64,000 bases of DNA. Source: an uncultured Prevotellaceae bacterium. GTDB taxonomy: Bacteria; Bacteroidota; Bacteroidia; Bacteroidales; Bacteroidaceae. Every line of letters begins with the position of its first letter. Positions within the stretch are counted from its first letter, which is position 1. The position numbers and the translations under genes were made by a program. This document shows positions 32,355-41,719 of the stretch, one piece after another. Location: the NCBI GenBank assembly GCA_902776545.1, contig CACYQO010000003.1, forward strand, positions 82,314 to 146,313, read 5' to 3'. The notes under the pieces are model-generated. The model saw nothing but the letters and a program-made list of their open reading frames with translations. It was not told where the DNA came from and searched no databases.

Positions 32355-34169
32355 CTACCCGCGTTGGATATTATATTTCTTGCGCTGATCGTGATCGAGG
32401 ATGGTCTTGCGCATACGCATCGACTTCGGAGTGACCTCTACAAGTTCATCCTGCTTGATGTATTCGAGACATTCCTCGAGCGACATCACAGTCTTGGGAA
32501 TAATGCGGGCCTTCTCGTCAGTTCCTGAGGCACGGACATTCGTGAGTTGCTTGGCCTTACAGACGTTGACCACGAGATCGTTGTCGTGGACATGTTCGCC
32601 CACCACCTGACCAGCATAGACATCCTCACCCGGATCGATGAAGAACTTACCACGATCCTGCAATTTGTCGATGGCATAGGCAAAGGCGTTACCCGTATCC
32701 ATAGAAATCATCGAACCGTTGACACGGCGCTCTATCTCACCCTTGTAAGGCTGATACTCCTTGAAACGGTGGGCCATGATGGCTTCACCCTGACTGGCCG
32801 TCAGCACGTTGGTACGTAAACCGATAATACCACGAGACGGTATATCGAACTCGATGTTCACACGTTCGCCCTGACTCTCCATCGACGTCATCTCACCCTT
32901 ACGACGGGTGACCATGTCGATCATCTTCGAGGAGAACTCCTCGGGCACGTTGATGGTCAGTTCCTCAATGGGTTCGCACTTCTGACCATTGATCTCCTTG
33001 TAAATCACCTGAGGCTGTCCCACCTGCAACTCATAGCCCTCACGACGCATGGTCTCAACGAGGACGGAGAGATGAAGCACGCCACGACCAGAGACGATCC
33101 ATTTATCGGTAGAGTCCTCAAAAGGCTCGACGCGCAGGGCAAGGTTCTTCTCGAGTTCCTTCTCCAAACGGTCGTTGATGTGACGTGAAGTGACAAACTT
33201 ACCTTCCTTACCGAAGAAAGGCGAGTCGTTGATGGTGAAGAGCATCGACATGGTGGGTTCGTCGATGGCGATAGGTGCCAAAGGCTCCGGGTTCTCAAGG
33301 TCGCAGATAGTGTCACCTATCTCAAACTTATCCAGTCCGATGACGGCGCAGATATCACCACAGTCCACCGAATCTGTACGCACATGGCCCATTCCCTCGA
33401 AGGTGTGAAGTTCCTTGATTTTCGTCTTTTCGATAGAACCATCACGATGGGCGATGGTCACCTGCATGCCGTCTTTCAGAGAACCACGATGCACACGACC
33501 CACGGCGATACGCCCCTGATAACTTGAGTAGTCGAGCGAGGTAATGAGCATCTGCGGGGTTCCTTCTATCTGCTGTGGAGCAGGGATTACCTCGATGATC
33601 TTATCTAATAAATAGGTGATATTGTCGGTGGGGGTGCGGAAGTCCTCACCCATCCAGCCGTTCTTGGCAGAGCCATACACCACGGGGAAGTCGAGCTGAT
33701 CCTCAGTGGCGTTGAGTGAGAACATGAGGTCGAACACCATCTCGTAGACTTCTTCCGGACGGCAGTTGGGCTTGTCCACCTTGTTTACCACGACGATGGG
33801 TTTGAGACCTATCTGAAGGGCCTTCTGAAGTACGAAGCGCGTCTGGGGCATCGGGCCTTCGAAGGCATCGACGAGCAGCAGACAGCCGTCGGCCATATTG
33901 AGCACGCGCTCCACCTCACCACCGAAGTCAGAGTGTCCCGGGGTGTCGATGATATTGATCTTGACGCCCTTCCAGTTGATACTGACGTTCTTTGAAAGAA
34001 TGGTGATACCTCGCTCACGCTCCAAGTCGTTAGCATCCAACACCTGATTGCTGAGGTTCTGTCCCTCACGGAAGAGATTGCCTGCGAGCATCATCTTGTC
34101 CACGAGTGTCGTCTTACCGTGGTCTACATGCGCAATAATTGCGATATTCCTGATATCCTGCATAGTCAT
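32355..34169 (-). CDS. typA: Translational GTPase TypA/BipA
   Basis: The 604 aa product is a ribosome-binding GTPase of the EF-G class needed for growth under stress and for late 50S assembly. G motifs are visible: [14 protein letters not shown] (G1), RGITI (G2), [11 protein letters not shown] (G3), VVNKVDKPN (G4). Later segments [20 protein letters not shown] and the C-terminal basic region are TypA-specific. I start at the ATG at 34169 (MTMQDIRN), as the longer frame begins inside the -7 box. Confidence 0.96.
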   Translation of the reverse strand: MTMQDIRNIAIIAHVDHGKTTLVDKMMLAGNLFREGQNLSNQVLDANDLERERGITILSKNVSINWKGVKINIIDTPGHSDFGGEVERVLNMADGCLLLVDAFEGPMPQTRFVLQKALQIGLKPIVVVNKVDKPNCRPEEVYEMVFDLMFSLNATEDQLDFPVVYGSAKNGWMGEDFRTPTDNITYLLDKIIEVIPAPQQIEGTPQMLITSLDYSSYQGRIAVGRVHRGSLKDGMQVTIAHRDGSIEKTKIKELHTFEGMGHVRTDSVDCGDICAVIGLDKFEIGDTICDLENPEPLAPIAIDEPTMSMLFTINDSPFFGKEGKFVTSRHINDRLEKELEKNLALRVEPFEDSTDKWIVSGRGVLHLSVLVETMRREGYELQVGQPQVIYKEINGQKCEPIEELTINVPEEFSSKMIDMVTRRKGEMTSMESQGERVNIEFDIPSRGIIGLRTNVLTASQGEAIMAHRFKEYQPYKGEIERRVNGSMISMDTGNAFAYAIDKLQDRGKFFIDPGEDVYAGQVVGEHVHDNDLVVNVCKAKQLTNVRASGTDEKARIIPKTVMSLEECLEYIKQDELVEVTPKSMRMRKTILDHDQRKKYNIQRG

Positions 34170-34187
34170 TTCCTTTATTTGCGGGTG

Positions 34188-34195
34188 CAAAATTA
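34188..34195 (-). promoter_or_regulatory. -7 box of typA
   Basis: TAATTTTG on the minus strand, 18 bp before the ATG at 34169. Confidence 0.5.
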
Positions 34196-34205
34196 CACAT
34201 TTTTA

Positions 34206-34281
34206 GGCACGAATTACACGAATTTCACGAATATTTTGCAAAAAGTGGTCATTTTTTCGTGTATTTCGCGAAATTCGTGCC
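34206..34281. repeat. Palindromic element, CACGAATT arms
   Basis: GGCACGAATTACACGAATTTC on the left mirrors CGCGAAATTCGTGCC on the right. It sits between the divergent typA and rpsO promoters. Confidence 0.8.
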
Positions 34282-34288
34282 ACAAATA

Positions 34289-34320
34289 TTTGGCAGAAAA
34301 GGGAAAATGTAGTACCTTTG
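34289..34320 (+). promoter_or_regulatory. rpsO promoter (-33 and -7)
   Basis: TTTG (34289-34292) and TACCTTTG (34313-34320), 20 bp apart. Confidence 0.75.
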
Positions 34321-34327
34321 CAGCCGC

Positions 34328-34433
34328 ATTTCGGAAAATCCGGAGCATCTGATGACGTAAACCGGCTGGTGATTAGGCCAGAATCGCGTCTGAAGGATGT
34401 ATTTGCAAACAACATTTAATCACATTAAAAATT
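34328..34433 (+). promoter_or_regulatory. Structured rpsO leader
   Basis: The roughly 106-nt leader has nested pairings: CTGG/CCAG inside GACG/CGTC, and CATCTGA matching part of TCTGAAGGATG. S15 represses its own translation through leader structures in several phyla; that it does so here is inferred. Confidence 0.35.
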
Positions 34434-34703
34434 ATGTATTTAGACAAAGCCAAGAAGCAGGAGATCTTCGGTCAGTATGGCAAGAGCACTACCGACACTG
34501 GTTCTGCAGAGGCACAGATTGCCCTCTTCAGCTATCGCATCTCTCACCTGACAGAGCACCTGAAGAAGAATCACAAGGACCACAACACCGCCCGTTCGCT
34601 GACGATGCTCGTTGGTAAGCGCCGTAAGCTGCTGAAGTATCTCTACAATAACGATATCAATCGTTATCGTGCTATCATCAAGGCCCTCGGCCTCCGCAAG
34701 TAA
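34434..34703 (+). CDS. rpsO: 30S ribosomal protein S15
   Basis: The 89 aa product is full length, with family blocks FGKSTTDTGSAEAQIAL-like at residues 13-30 (here YGKSTTDTGSAEAQIALFS), HLKKNHKDHNTARSL and LVGKRRKLLKYLYNNDINRY. S15 is a primary binder of 16S rRNA that organises the central domain of the small subunit. It is monocistronic, with a complete promoter, a long leader and a strong terminator. Confidence 0.98.
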   Translation: MYLDKAKKQEIFGQYGKSTTDTGSAEAQIALFSYRISHLTEHLKKNHKDHNTARSLTMLVGKRRKLLKYLYNNDINRYRAIIKALGLRK

Positions 34704-34710
34704 GCCAATT

Positions 34711-34738
34711 AAAAGCCTCGCAGTTGCGAGGCTTTTTT
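34711..34738 (+). terminator. rpsO terminator
   Basis: AAAAGCCTCGCA/TGCGAGGCTTTT is a 12-bp perfect stem with a 2-nt centre followed by T residues. It also works in the opposite direction. A second stem with CTCGC/GCGAG (34743-34771) follows and probably ends the convergent GH28 gene. Confidence 0.9.
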
Positions 34739-34755
34739 ATTAAAGGCCGGTCTCG

Positions 34756-36261
34756 CTAATCGCGAGCCTTTATTATTTTTACGTTTTCACGAGAGACATT
34801 CTCCGTCACATTGCAGAACACGGCATCCTCTTTGGCACGGATAGTGATGTTCTTCAGACGGATATTGTCGATGGGCATCTCGGGGAGGCCATTGAACTCC
34901 ATAGCCCGGCCCGCACCATTGCAGATGACATTCTCAATAAAGATATTACGGAAAATGGGTGTGGTCTCGTCAACAGGCGCCTTCGTCGTATTGTCTGGTA
35001 CGATGCCTGCAGCCTTCACCTCGGAGACGGACTTACCACTGTAGTACATATTGAATGTGATAGCATCGGTGATGATATCCATCATCGAGATATTACGGAT
35101 ATAGATATTCTCCACAATACCACCACGACCACGCTTCGACTTGAAGCGCAGCCCCACATCAGTACCCAGGAACTGGCAGTTGGAGACCATGAAGTTACGC
35201 ACGCCACCGCTCATCTCTGAGCCCACGACAAAGCCGCCATGACCTGCAAAGACCGTACAACCGTCGACAACGACATTCTCACAAGGCCTGCCACGCTTAC
35301 GTCCGTCGGCATCCTTACCGCTTTTGATGCAGATGCCATCGTCACCGGCATCGAAACGGGAGTTGACGATGAGGGCGTTCTTACACGACTCGAGGTCGAG
35401 GGCATCACCGTTCTGGGCGTATGAGGGGTTACGCGCGAGTACATTATCTATAATAATATTCTCACACATCAGCGGATGGATGTTCCAAGCAGGGGAGTTC
35501 TGGAAGATGACACCCTGCAGCAGCACGTTCTTACAACTGACAAGGCTGATCATCACCGGACGCAGGAAACGATGGATGGCTTCCCACTCCTCGTCGGTCT
35601 TAGCTGTGGGCACGTTGAGTTCGGCCCCTTTCTCACCACGGGCATAACTCTCTGAGGGCACCCAGTAGTCGTCACGCAACTGGATGCCACCAGGACGCCG
35701 GATGACGTCCTTCCACATACCTTCCGACACCTTCGGACGCTTGACAGGCCGCCAATACTGTCCGTTGCCATCGATGACACCTTCGCCCGTGATGGAGATG
35801 TTCGTAGCTCCCACGGCAGACAGAGGCGACTGACAACGACGGGTGTCGAGTCCTTCAAACGAGGTCTTAATAATCGGATAGAGAGTCTCGTCGGCAGCAA
35901 ACCGGATGACAGCCCCCATCTCGAGATGAAGGTCGATATTACTCTTGAGAACGATGGGGCCAGTGAACCACACACCGGCAGGCACGACGAGGTGTCCCCC
36001 ACCCTTCGCCGTCAAAGACTCGACAGCCTGAGCAAAGGCATCCGTACAGAGGCTGATGCCTGTAGGATCGGCACCAAAGTCTTTCAGACAGACCTGATTG
36101 TTGGGGATGACAGGCGCTTTCACTTCCGGCATCTCAAACGGCAGGTTTTCCGTGTATTTCCTGTAAGGATTCTGTGCGTTCAGACAGAGGGACACACACA
36201 GACAAAGGGACAGGATGATTGTCTTTTTAGACAGAAGGACATAAGTACATATTTTTTTCAT
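34756..36261 (-). CDS. Polygalacturonase-type glycoside hydrolase family 28
   Basis: GH28 enzymes hydrolyse alpha-1,4-galacturonan or rhamnogalacturonan by inversion. The product is a parallel beta-helix protein with LKDFGADPTG early, NGDALDLESCKN and SRFDAGDDGICIKSGKD (catalytic Asp residues), AGHGGFVVGSE (His) and LRFKSKRGRGG (substrate Arg/Lys), the four classic motifs. I start at the ATG at 36261, which gives a Sec signal peptide; the longer frame adds nine residues. The hydrophobic core LSLCLCVSLCLNAQ is encoded by CTGTGTCT-type repeats. It follows folK by 33 bp but belongs functionally with the kduI cluster. Confidence 0.93.
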   Translation of the reverse strand: MKKICTYVLLSKKTIILSLCLCVSLCLNAQNPYRKYTENLPFEMPEVKAPVIPNNQVCLKDFGADPTGISLCTDAFAQAVESLTAKGGGHLVVPAGVWFTGPIVLKSNIDLHLEMGAVIRFAADETLYPIIKTSFEGLDTRRCQSPLSAVGATNISITGEGVIDGNGQYWRPVKRPKVSEGMWKDVIRRPGGIQLRDDYWVPSESYARGEKGAELNVPTAKTDEEWEAIHRFLRPVMISLVSCKNVLLQGVIFQNSPAWNIHPLMCENIIIDNVLARNPSYAQNGDALDLESCKNALIVNSRFDAGDDGICIKSGKDADGRKRGRPCENVVVDGCTVFAGHGGFVVGSEMSGGVRNFMVSNCQFLGTDVGLRFKSKRGRGGIVENIYIRNISMMDIITDAITFNMYYSGKSVSEVKAAGIVPDNTTKAPVDETTPIFRNIFIENVICNGAGRAMEFNGLPEMPIDNIRLKNITIRAKEDAVFCNVTENVSRENVKIIKARD

Positions 36262-36294
36262 TTTGATTTGTTTTTTAGTTATTCTCATTTGTTT

Positions 36295-36699
36295 TTATTG
36301 TTGGATCTCTTTGAGAGGTATCATCACGAAGTCGCGCTCATACATCAGCGGATGGGGAATCTGGAGGTTGGGCGTATCGATGTTCAGCTCGTCGAAGAGC
36401 AGGATATCGATGTCAATGGGACGGTCACGATAACCTTTGCCCTTGTAGTGACGCCCGAGTTCACGCTCTATCTGTTGGGTGACCTGAAGCACCTGCCGGG
36501 GAAGGAGTGTTGTCTCACAGTAGATGGCACAGTTGAGGAACTTGTTGCCTGACGTGAATCCCCAGGGTTCTGTCTCGATAACAGACGACTGGCGGATGAC
36601 CGGCCCAACCCGTTCGCCAATGAGTTCAATGGCCCGAGCCAGCTTCGCCGCCCTGTCACCCTGGTTACTCCCCAGTCCCAAATACAACTTGTGAACCAT
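36295..36699 (-). CDS. folK: 6-hydroxymethyl-7,8-dihydropterin pyrophosphokinase
   Basis: FolK transfers pyrophosphate from ATP to hydroxymethyl-dihydropterin, the step after FolB. The 134 aa product shows LYLGLGSNQGDR at the start, ETEPWGF, FLNCAI, the signature YRDRPIDIDILLFD, and IPHPLMYERDFVMIPL. Length is slightly short but complete. It lies downstream of queA across a palindromic element in the same direction. Confidence 0.96.
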   Translation of the reverse strand: MVHKLYLGLGSNQGDRAAKLARAIELIGERVGPVIRQSSVIETEPWGFTSGNKFLNCAIYCETTLLPRQVLQVTQQIERELGRHYKGKGYRDRPIDIDILLFDELNIDTPNLQIPHPLMYERDFVMIPLKEIQQ

Positions 36700-36714
36700 A
36701 CGCTTTTATTTTTT

Positions 36715-36816
36715 GTTTACAGTTTACAGTTTACGGTTTACAGTTGATTACCTCGCAAGCCCTCTTTTCCACCTTCAGTGTATTCATCTGTAAACTGTAA
36801 ACAGTAAACCGTAAAC
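36715..36816. repeat. Palindromic element, GTTTACA arms
   Basis: GTTTACAG/GTTTACGG heptamers mirror GTAAACTG/GTAAACCG. The core GATTACCTCGCAAGCCCTC...GTATTCATC strongly resembles the core at 13940, which has GTTTATA arms and lies in the opposite orientation. Confidence 0.9.
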
Positions 36817-36821
36817 TGAAA

Positions 36822-37940
36822 TTAATCATCCACTATTAATAAAGCATCACCGAAGCATCCGAACTTATAGCCATTCTTAACTGCCTTGGTGTAACACTCA
36901 TACACATTGTCGTAACCGCCGAACGACGCCTGGATCATCATCATCGGCGACTCAGGATGATAGAAGTTGGCCACGAGGGCGTTGGACATGCCGAACTCAT
37001 ACGGCGGGAAAATAAACTTGTTGGTCCAGCCTTCGAACTCCTTCAACAGTCCGTCGGTACCCACAGCGCTCTCCGTAGCACGGGCGGTACTCACACCGAC
37101 ACAGCACACACGGTGACCTGCCTCCTTCGTGCGGTTCACGATCTCACAGGCCTCCTTGTCAACGAACATCTGTTCTGACGACATTTTGTGCTTTGTCAGA
37201 TCCTCAACCTCGATGGCATCGAAATTGCCGAGTCCACAGTGCAGAGTGATATAAGCGAAGTTGATGCCACGGATCTCCATACGCTTCAACAGTTCACGGC
37301 TGAAATGCAGACCTGTCGCAGGAGCTGTGACGGCACCCTCTTTCTTGGCATAGATAGTCTGGAAGAGCTCCATATCCTCAGGCACAGCGGGACGACGGTC
37401 GATGATATAACGGGGCAGTGGGGCTGCACCCAGGGCGAAGAGCTCCTGTTTGAACTCATCGTGGGGACAGTCATAAAGAAATCGCAGCGTACGTCCACGG
37501 CTCGTGGTATTGTCGATGACCTCAGCCACCATCGGACCATCGTCCTCGAAGAAGAGTTTGTTGCCGATACGGATTTTACGGGCAGGTTCCACGAGCACAT
37601 CCCAAAGACGGAGGTCACGGTTCAGCTCACGCAACAGAAACACCTCAATCTTCGCGTCGGTCTTCTCCTTCGTACCATAGAGACGAGCAGGGAACACCTT
37701 CGTGTCGTTGAAGATGAACGTGTCATCCTCATCGAAATAGTCGAGGATATTGCGGAAGTCGAGATAGAGAGGATTACCTTCTTCGTCTGTCAGGTCGTTG
37801 CCTTCCTCATCCTGCTTGGCCATCTCGATCTTCCCACTCTTGCGGTGGAGAACCATCAGCCGGCACTCGTCGCGATGGGCAGTAGGCTCCAGGGCGACCA
37901 GCTCCTCAGGGAGCCTAAACTTAAACTGTGATAACTTCAT
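36822..37940 (-). CDS. queA: S-adenosylmethionine:tRNA ribosyltransferase-isomerase
   Basis: QueA moves the ribose of AdoMet onto preQ1 in tRNA to give epoxyqueuosine. The 372 aa product has the family start LSQFKFRLPEELVALEPT, FNDTKVFPARLYG, YAKKEGAVTAPATGLHFS, ITLHCGLGNF and NFYHPESPMM. An Asp/Glu/Gly-rich insert lies at about residues 40-58. It is in the conserved Bacteroidales run uppP-truB-queA-folK. Confidence 0.96.
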   Translation of the reverse strand: MKLSQFKFRLPEELVALEPTAHRDECRLMVLHRKSGKIEMAKQDEEGNDLTDEEGNPLYLDFRNILDYFDEDDTFIFNDTKVFPARLYGTKEKTDAKIEVFLLRELNRDLRLWDVLVEPARKIRIGNKLFFEDDGPMVAEVIDNTTSRGRTLRFLYDCPHDEFKQELFALGAAPLPRYIIDRRPAVPEDMELFQTIYAKKEGAVTAPATGLHFSRELLKRMEIRGINFAYITLHCGLGNFDAIEVEDLTKHKMSSEQMFVDKEACEIVNRTKEAGHRVCCVGVSTARATESAVGTDGLLKEFEGWTNKFIFPPYEFGMSNALVANFYHPESPMMMIQASFGGYDNVYECYTKAVKNGYKFGCFGDALLIVDD

Positions 37941-37945
37941 TATAT

Positions 37946-37988
37946 TTTTGAACTTTGAACTTTAAACTTTGAACTTTGAACTTTATGA
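37946..37988. repeat. TTGAACT array between truB and queA
   Basis: About five TTGAACT units followed by TTATGATTACTG; the truB stop codon lies at the GATTAC end. Confidence 0.8.
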
Positions 37989-38690
37989 TTACTGTTCTAT
38001 GTCCTGGGCATCGAGCCAAGCAGGAAACTCGTCGAACGTGAGGCAGTCCTCGATGCGGACCTCACCGACACGGGTGCGACAGAGAGCTGTCAGGTAAGCC
38101 CCACTACCCAAAGCCTGGCCGATGTCACGAGCCAGCGAACGGATATATGTGCCTTTGCCACAGACCACACGGATGGACATCTGCATCGTCGAAAAGTCGA
38201 AATCCGTGAGCTCGAGTTCATCGATACGCACAGGCTTCGCAGCGAGTTCCACCTCCTTTCCTTTACGGGCGAGGTCATAAGCCCTGTCACCAGCCACCAT
38301 ACACGCAGAGAAAGCAGGAGGCACCTGCATGATATCACCAACAAAGCGTGGCAGCGTCTCAAGGATCAGTTCACGGGTGATATGTTCCGTCGGATAGGTG
38401 TTGTCCACCGCGTGTTCCATATCGTAGCTGGGCGTCGTGGCCCCTAACTGCAGGGTGGCCGTGTACTCCTTCGTGTGGAGTTGCAGCGTCTCAATCTGTT
38501 TGGTGGCCTTCCCCGTACAGAGAATCAGCACACCGGTTGCCAGCGGGTCGAGGGTGCCGGCATGTCCCATCTTCACCCGTTTCACATGGAGCCGTTTCGA
38601 CACTAAGTAGCGAATGTGCGCCAGTGCCCCAAAGCTCGTCATGCGATAGGGTTTGTTGATATAGATATAGGCTCCCTCGTTGAAGTTCAT
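37989..38690 (-). CDS. truB: tRNA pseudouridine-55 synthase
   Basis: TruB makes pseudouridine 55 in the T-loop of tRNA. The 233 aa product shows INKPYRMTSF, the catalytic motif KMGHAGTLDPLATGVL with the nucleophilic Asp, VPPAFSACMVAGDRAYDLAR and GKGTYIRSLARDIG. The length fits the short form without a PUA tail. Its ATG directly abuts the uppP stop codon, indicating coupling. Confidence 0.97.
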   Translation of the reverse strand: MNFNEGAYIYINKPYRMTSFGALAHIRYLVSKRLHVKRVKMGHAGTLDPLATGVLILCTGKATKQIETLQLHTKEYTATLQLGATTPSYDMEHAVDNTYPTEHITRELILETLPRFVGDIMQVPPAFSACMVAGDRAYDLARKGKEVELAAKPVRIDELELTDFDFSTMQMSIRVVCGKGTYIRSLARDIGQALGSGAYLTALCRTRVGEVRIEDCLTFDEFPAWLDAQDIEQ

Positions 38691-39548
38691 TTAATCGACC
38701 ATTGTTAGGGAATGACCAGTGAGCAGCATCACGAGGATAATACCACCTACGATGATGCGATAGACGCCAAAGGCCTTGAAACCATATTTGGACAGGAAAG
38801 CCACGAACCACTTCATTGCCAGCAACGCCACGATAAAAGCCACCACACAGCCAAGAATCAGCATCGTGATATTGTGCGTTGTTGCCCACGAAGCATCTTC
38901 TTTCAGCAGATCGAGCAGATCGAGTAATGTAGCACCAGCCATCGTAGGCACAGCGAGGAAGAACGAGAACTCAGCAGCACGCTGACGTGTCAGTCCCTGG
39001 GTCATACCGCCAACGATGGTAGCCATAGAGCGCGATACGCCGGGGATGACGGATATACACTGATAAAGACCTATGCGGAAGGCCCGTTTCTCGTTGACCT
39101 TATTCGTCTCGGAGCCTTTGTTGAACAGCCGATCGCAAAAGAGCATGAACACGCCTCCGACTACGAGCATAATGGCCACGACGAGCACGCTGTCGAGCAT
39201 CCAGTCAAGCAGTCCTGACTTCTTGGCGGCCAGACCAATTACAATCGCAGGCAACACACCTACGATCAGCAGCCAGTAGAAGTAATATCTGTGCTTCAGC
39301 TGCTGCCACAGCGAACTGCCCTCGGGCGCCGGTGTATTGTCAAACTTGAAAAACCGTTTCCAGTAAAGGCACACCACCGAGAGGATGGCGCCGAACTGGA
39401 TGATAAAGGTGAAGGCGTGCACGAAGGCATCGCCCTGTGGAACACCCAGAAGATTCTGGGTGATGATCATGTGCCCCGTTGAAGATACAGGCAGGAACTC
39501 CGTCAGTCCTTCAACGATAGCAATGATAACAGTCTGAATCCAATCCAT
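38691..39548 (-). CDS. uppP: Undecaprenyl-diphosphatase
   Basis: UppP (BacA) recycles undecaprenyl diphosphate for wall and surface polysaccharide synthesis and can confer bacitracin tolerance. The 285 aa product is polytopic and has the signatures EGLTEFLPVSSTGHMII and PGVSRSMATIVGGMTQGLTR, which form the active site, with RQRAAEFSFFLAVPTMAG after them. It lies between DUF3098 and truB, the usual Bacteroidales order. Confidence 0.97.
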   Translation of the reverse strand: MDWIQTVIIAIVEGLTEFLPVSSTGHMIITQNLLGVPQGDAFVHAFTFIIQFGAILSVVCLYWKRFFKFDNTPAPEGSSLWQQLKHRYYFYWLLIVGVLPAIVIGLAAKKSGLLDWMLDSVLVVAIMLVVGGVFMLFCDRLFNKGSETNKVNEKRAFRIGLYQCISVIPGVSRSMATIVGGMTQGLTRQRAAEFSFFLAVPTMAGATLLDLLDLLKEDASWATTHNITMLILGCVVAFIVALLAMKWFVAFLSKYGFKAFGVYRIIVGGIILVMLLTGHSLTMVD

Positions 39549-39552
39549 CTAT

Positions 39553-39600
39553 TAATTTACGATTTACGAATTTACAATTTACAAATTTACGAATTTACGA
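39553..39600. repeat. TTTACGAA octamer array
   Basis: Five TTTACGAA/TTTACAAA-type units fill the gap upstream of uppP. The stop codon of the DUF3098 gene is part of the array. Confidence 0.75.
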
Positions 39601-39819
39601 TTTTGGTTTGCGGATGACCGCATAGATCATTGACACAAAGCCCAGGAGGCATACCACCGGGGCCACTTTGATGCGACGTACGCTGAAGATGTCAGGCTCA
39701 TAGGCTGTATCTGTAGAAGCCGGACCCGCCATCAGTAGAAAACCAACAATCACCACTGCCATGCCTATAGCCAGCAGGATGAAATTCGTCTTATCAAATG
39801 CAAAATTTCTTTTATCCAT
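39595..39819 (-). CDS. DUF3098 small membrane protein
   Basis: The 74 aa product has two hydrophobic helices (about 13-33 and 51-68) around a short polar loop DIFSVRRIKVAPVV, ending RKPKS. This is the DUF3098 pattern of Bacteroidetes, always found next to ftsX and uppP. The function is unknown; a role with FtsEX or the division envelope is guessed from context. Confidence 0.85.
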   Translation of the reverse strand: MDKRNFAFDKTNFILLAIGMAVVIVGFLLMAGPASTDTAYEPDIFSVRRIKVAPVVCLLGFVSMIYAVIRKPKS

Positions 39820-39837
39820 ATTTATTTAATGTAATTA

Positions 39838-39872
39838 CTCCTTTACTCCTGTCTCCTGACTCCTGTCTCCTT
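39838..39872. repeat. CTCCTGT/CTCCTGA heptamers between ftsX and DUF3098
   Basis: The GGAGTCA/GGAGACA family on the opposite strand: ACTCCTGTCTCCTGACTCC, then CTGTCTCC. The ftsX stop codon lies at its right end. Confidence 0.75.
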
Positions 39873-40677
39873 AAATCTTATACAATTCGCCTGCGGGCAT
39901 GCGGAGGAAACGGTTCACGGAGATGTAGGAACACGTCAGCGTGATGACCAGTCCGAACACCAGTACAGCCAATCCCGTGATGATCAGCTCGCGCCAGGTG
40001 ATGACGAGTTGAATGCCCGGCTCGTAGTAGTAGAGCGCATAGACACCACTTCCCAACACGATAATGGCAATCAGGGCAGCAAGAATGCCCACGAGCAGCG
40101 CCTGCTTCATAAATGGCCCGCGAATGAATCCCCACGAGGCACCCACCAACTTCATCGTGTGAATGAGAAAACGGCGCGAATAGACACTCAGTCGCACCGT
40201 GTTGTTGATGAGCGAGAATGAAATGAACGTCAGCAGCACAGCCAGCACCAGTAACAGGATGTTCAATTTTGCAAGGTTACGGTTCACGCTGTCTACCAGG
40301 TCCACTTGATAGGCCACGTCCGTCACCTTCGGATTCTTCCTGAGTTCTTCACCGATCCACACCAGTGAGTCGGCATTGGCATAGTCGGAGTGCAACTGCA
40401 ACTCGAGTGTGGCCGGGAACGGGTTCATGCCGAGGAACTCCGAGGGATCGGAACCCATCGCCTCTGTCTGTTCCTTCAGGGCCTGTTCACGGCTAATGTA
40501 GTGGATCTCTTTCGAGAACGGGCGATGGATGAGGTTCTGCTGGAACTGCTCGGCATCGCCCACGCTGACCTCGTCGTTGAGCACGACTGTCACCGTCAGA
40601 TTCTCCTTGACCCACTGCGACAGGTTGCGCGATGTCTGCACAGAGAACACCACTAAACCCAGCAGCACAAGCACCAT
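39871..40677 (-). CDS. ftsX: Cell-division protein FtsX, N-terminus possibly shifted
   Basis: FtsX is the membrane partner of the FtsE ATPase and activates wall hydrolases at the septum. The 268 aa frame has an N-terminal helix (MVLVLLGLVVFSVQ), a periplasmic domain (about 25-140), and three C-terminal helices, ending LRMPAGELYKI. The usual basic cytoplasmic N-terminus is missing. An ATG at 40724 begins MKRRREKTGHRQ, which looks like an FtsX start, but it lies in a different frame; the proper frame has a TGA just upstream. A small frameshift or sequence error near 40680-40700 would explain this. ftsE is not nearby. Confidence 0.85.
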   Translation of the reverse strand: MVLVLLGLVVFSVQTSRNLSQWVKENLTVTVVLNDEVSVGDAEQFQQNLIHRPFSKEIHYISREQALKEQTEAMGSDPSEFLGMNPFPATLELQLHSDYANADSLVWIGEELRKNPKVTDVAYQVDLVDSVNRNLAKLNILLLVLAVLLTFISFSLINNTVRLSVYSRRFLIHTMKLVGASWGFIRGPFMKQALLVGILAALIAIIVLGSGVYALYYYEPGIQLVITWRELIITGLAVLVFGLVITLTCSYISVNRFLRMPAGELYKI

Positions 40678-40755
40678 CGCTGTACTGCCTGCCGGTGGCC
40701 AGTCTTCTCACGTCGTCTTTTCATGTAGGTTTACGTACGTAATCTTTTGAATTCG

Positions 40756-40814
40756 GGTGCAAAATTACATTAAAATTTTTGCAACACCAAAAAAATTAAT
40801 GTAATTTTGCACCC
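40756..40814. promoter_or_regulatory. Symmetric divergent promoters for ftsX and the radical SAM gene
   Basis: GGGTGCAAAATTACAT (40756-40771) and ATGTAATTTTGCACCC (40799-40814) are perfect inverted repeats of 16 bp. Each contains a -7 box TAATTTTG, leftward at 40760-40767 and rightward at 40802-40809. The right one is 8 bp from the radical SAM ATG. Confidence 0.65.
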
Positions 40815-40817
40815 CGT

Positions 40818-41681
<864 letters not shown>

Positions 41682-41683
41682 CA

Positions 41684-41717
41684 AACGAATCCCTGCCGTG
41701 TTTGGCAGGGATTCGTT
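41684..41717. terminator. Bidirectional terminator, radical SAM / lpxA
   Basis: AACGAATCCCTGCC and GGCAGGGATTCGTT form a 14-bp perfect stem with a 6-nt loop and flanking T/A runs. Confidence 0.92.
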
Positions 41718-41719
41718 TT

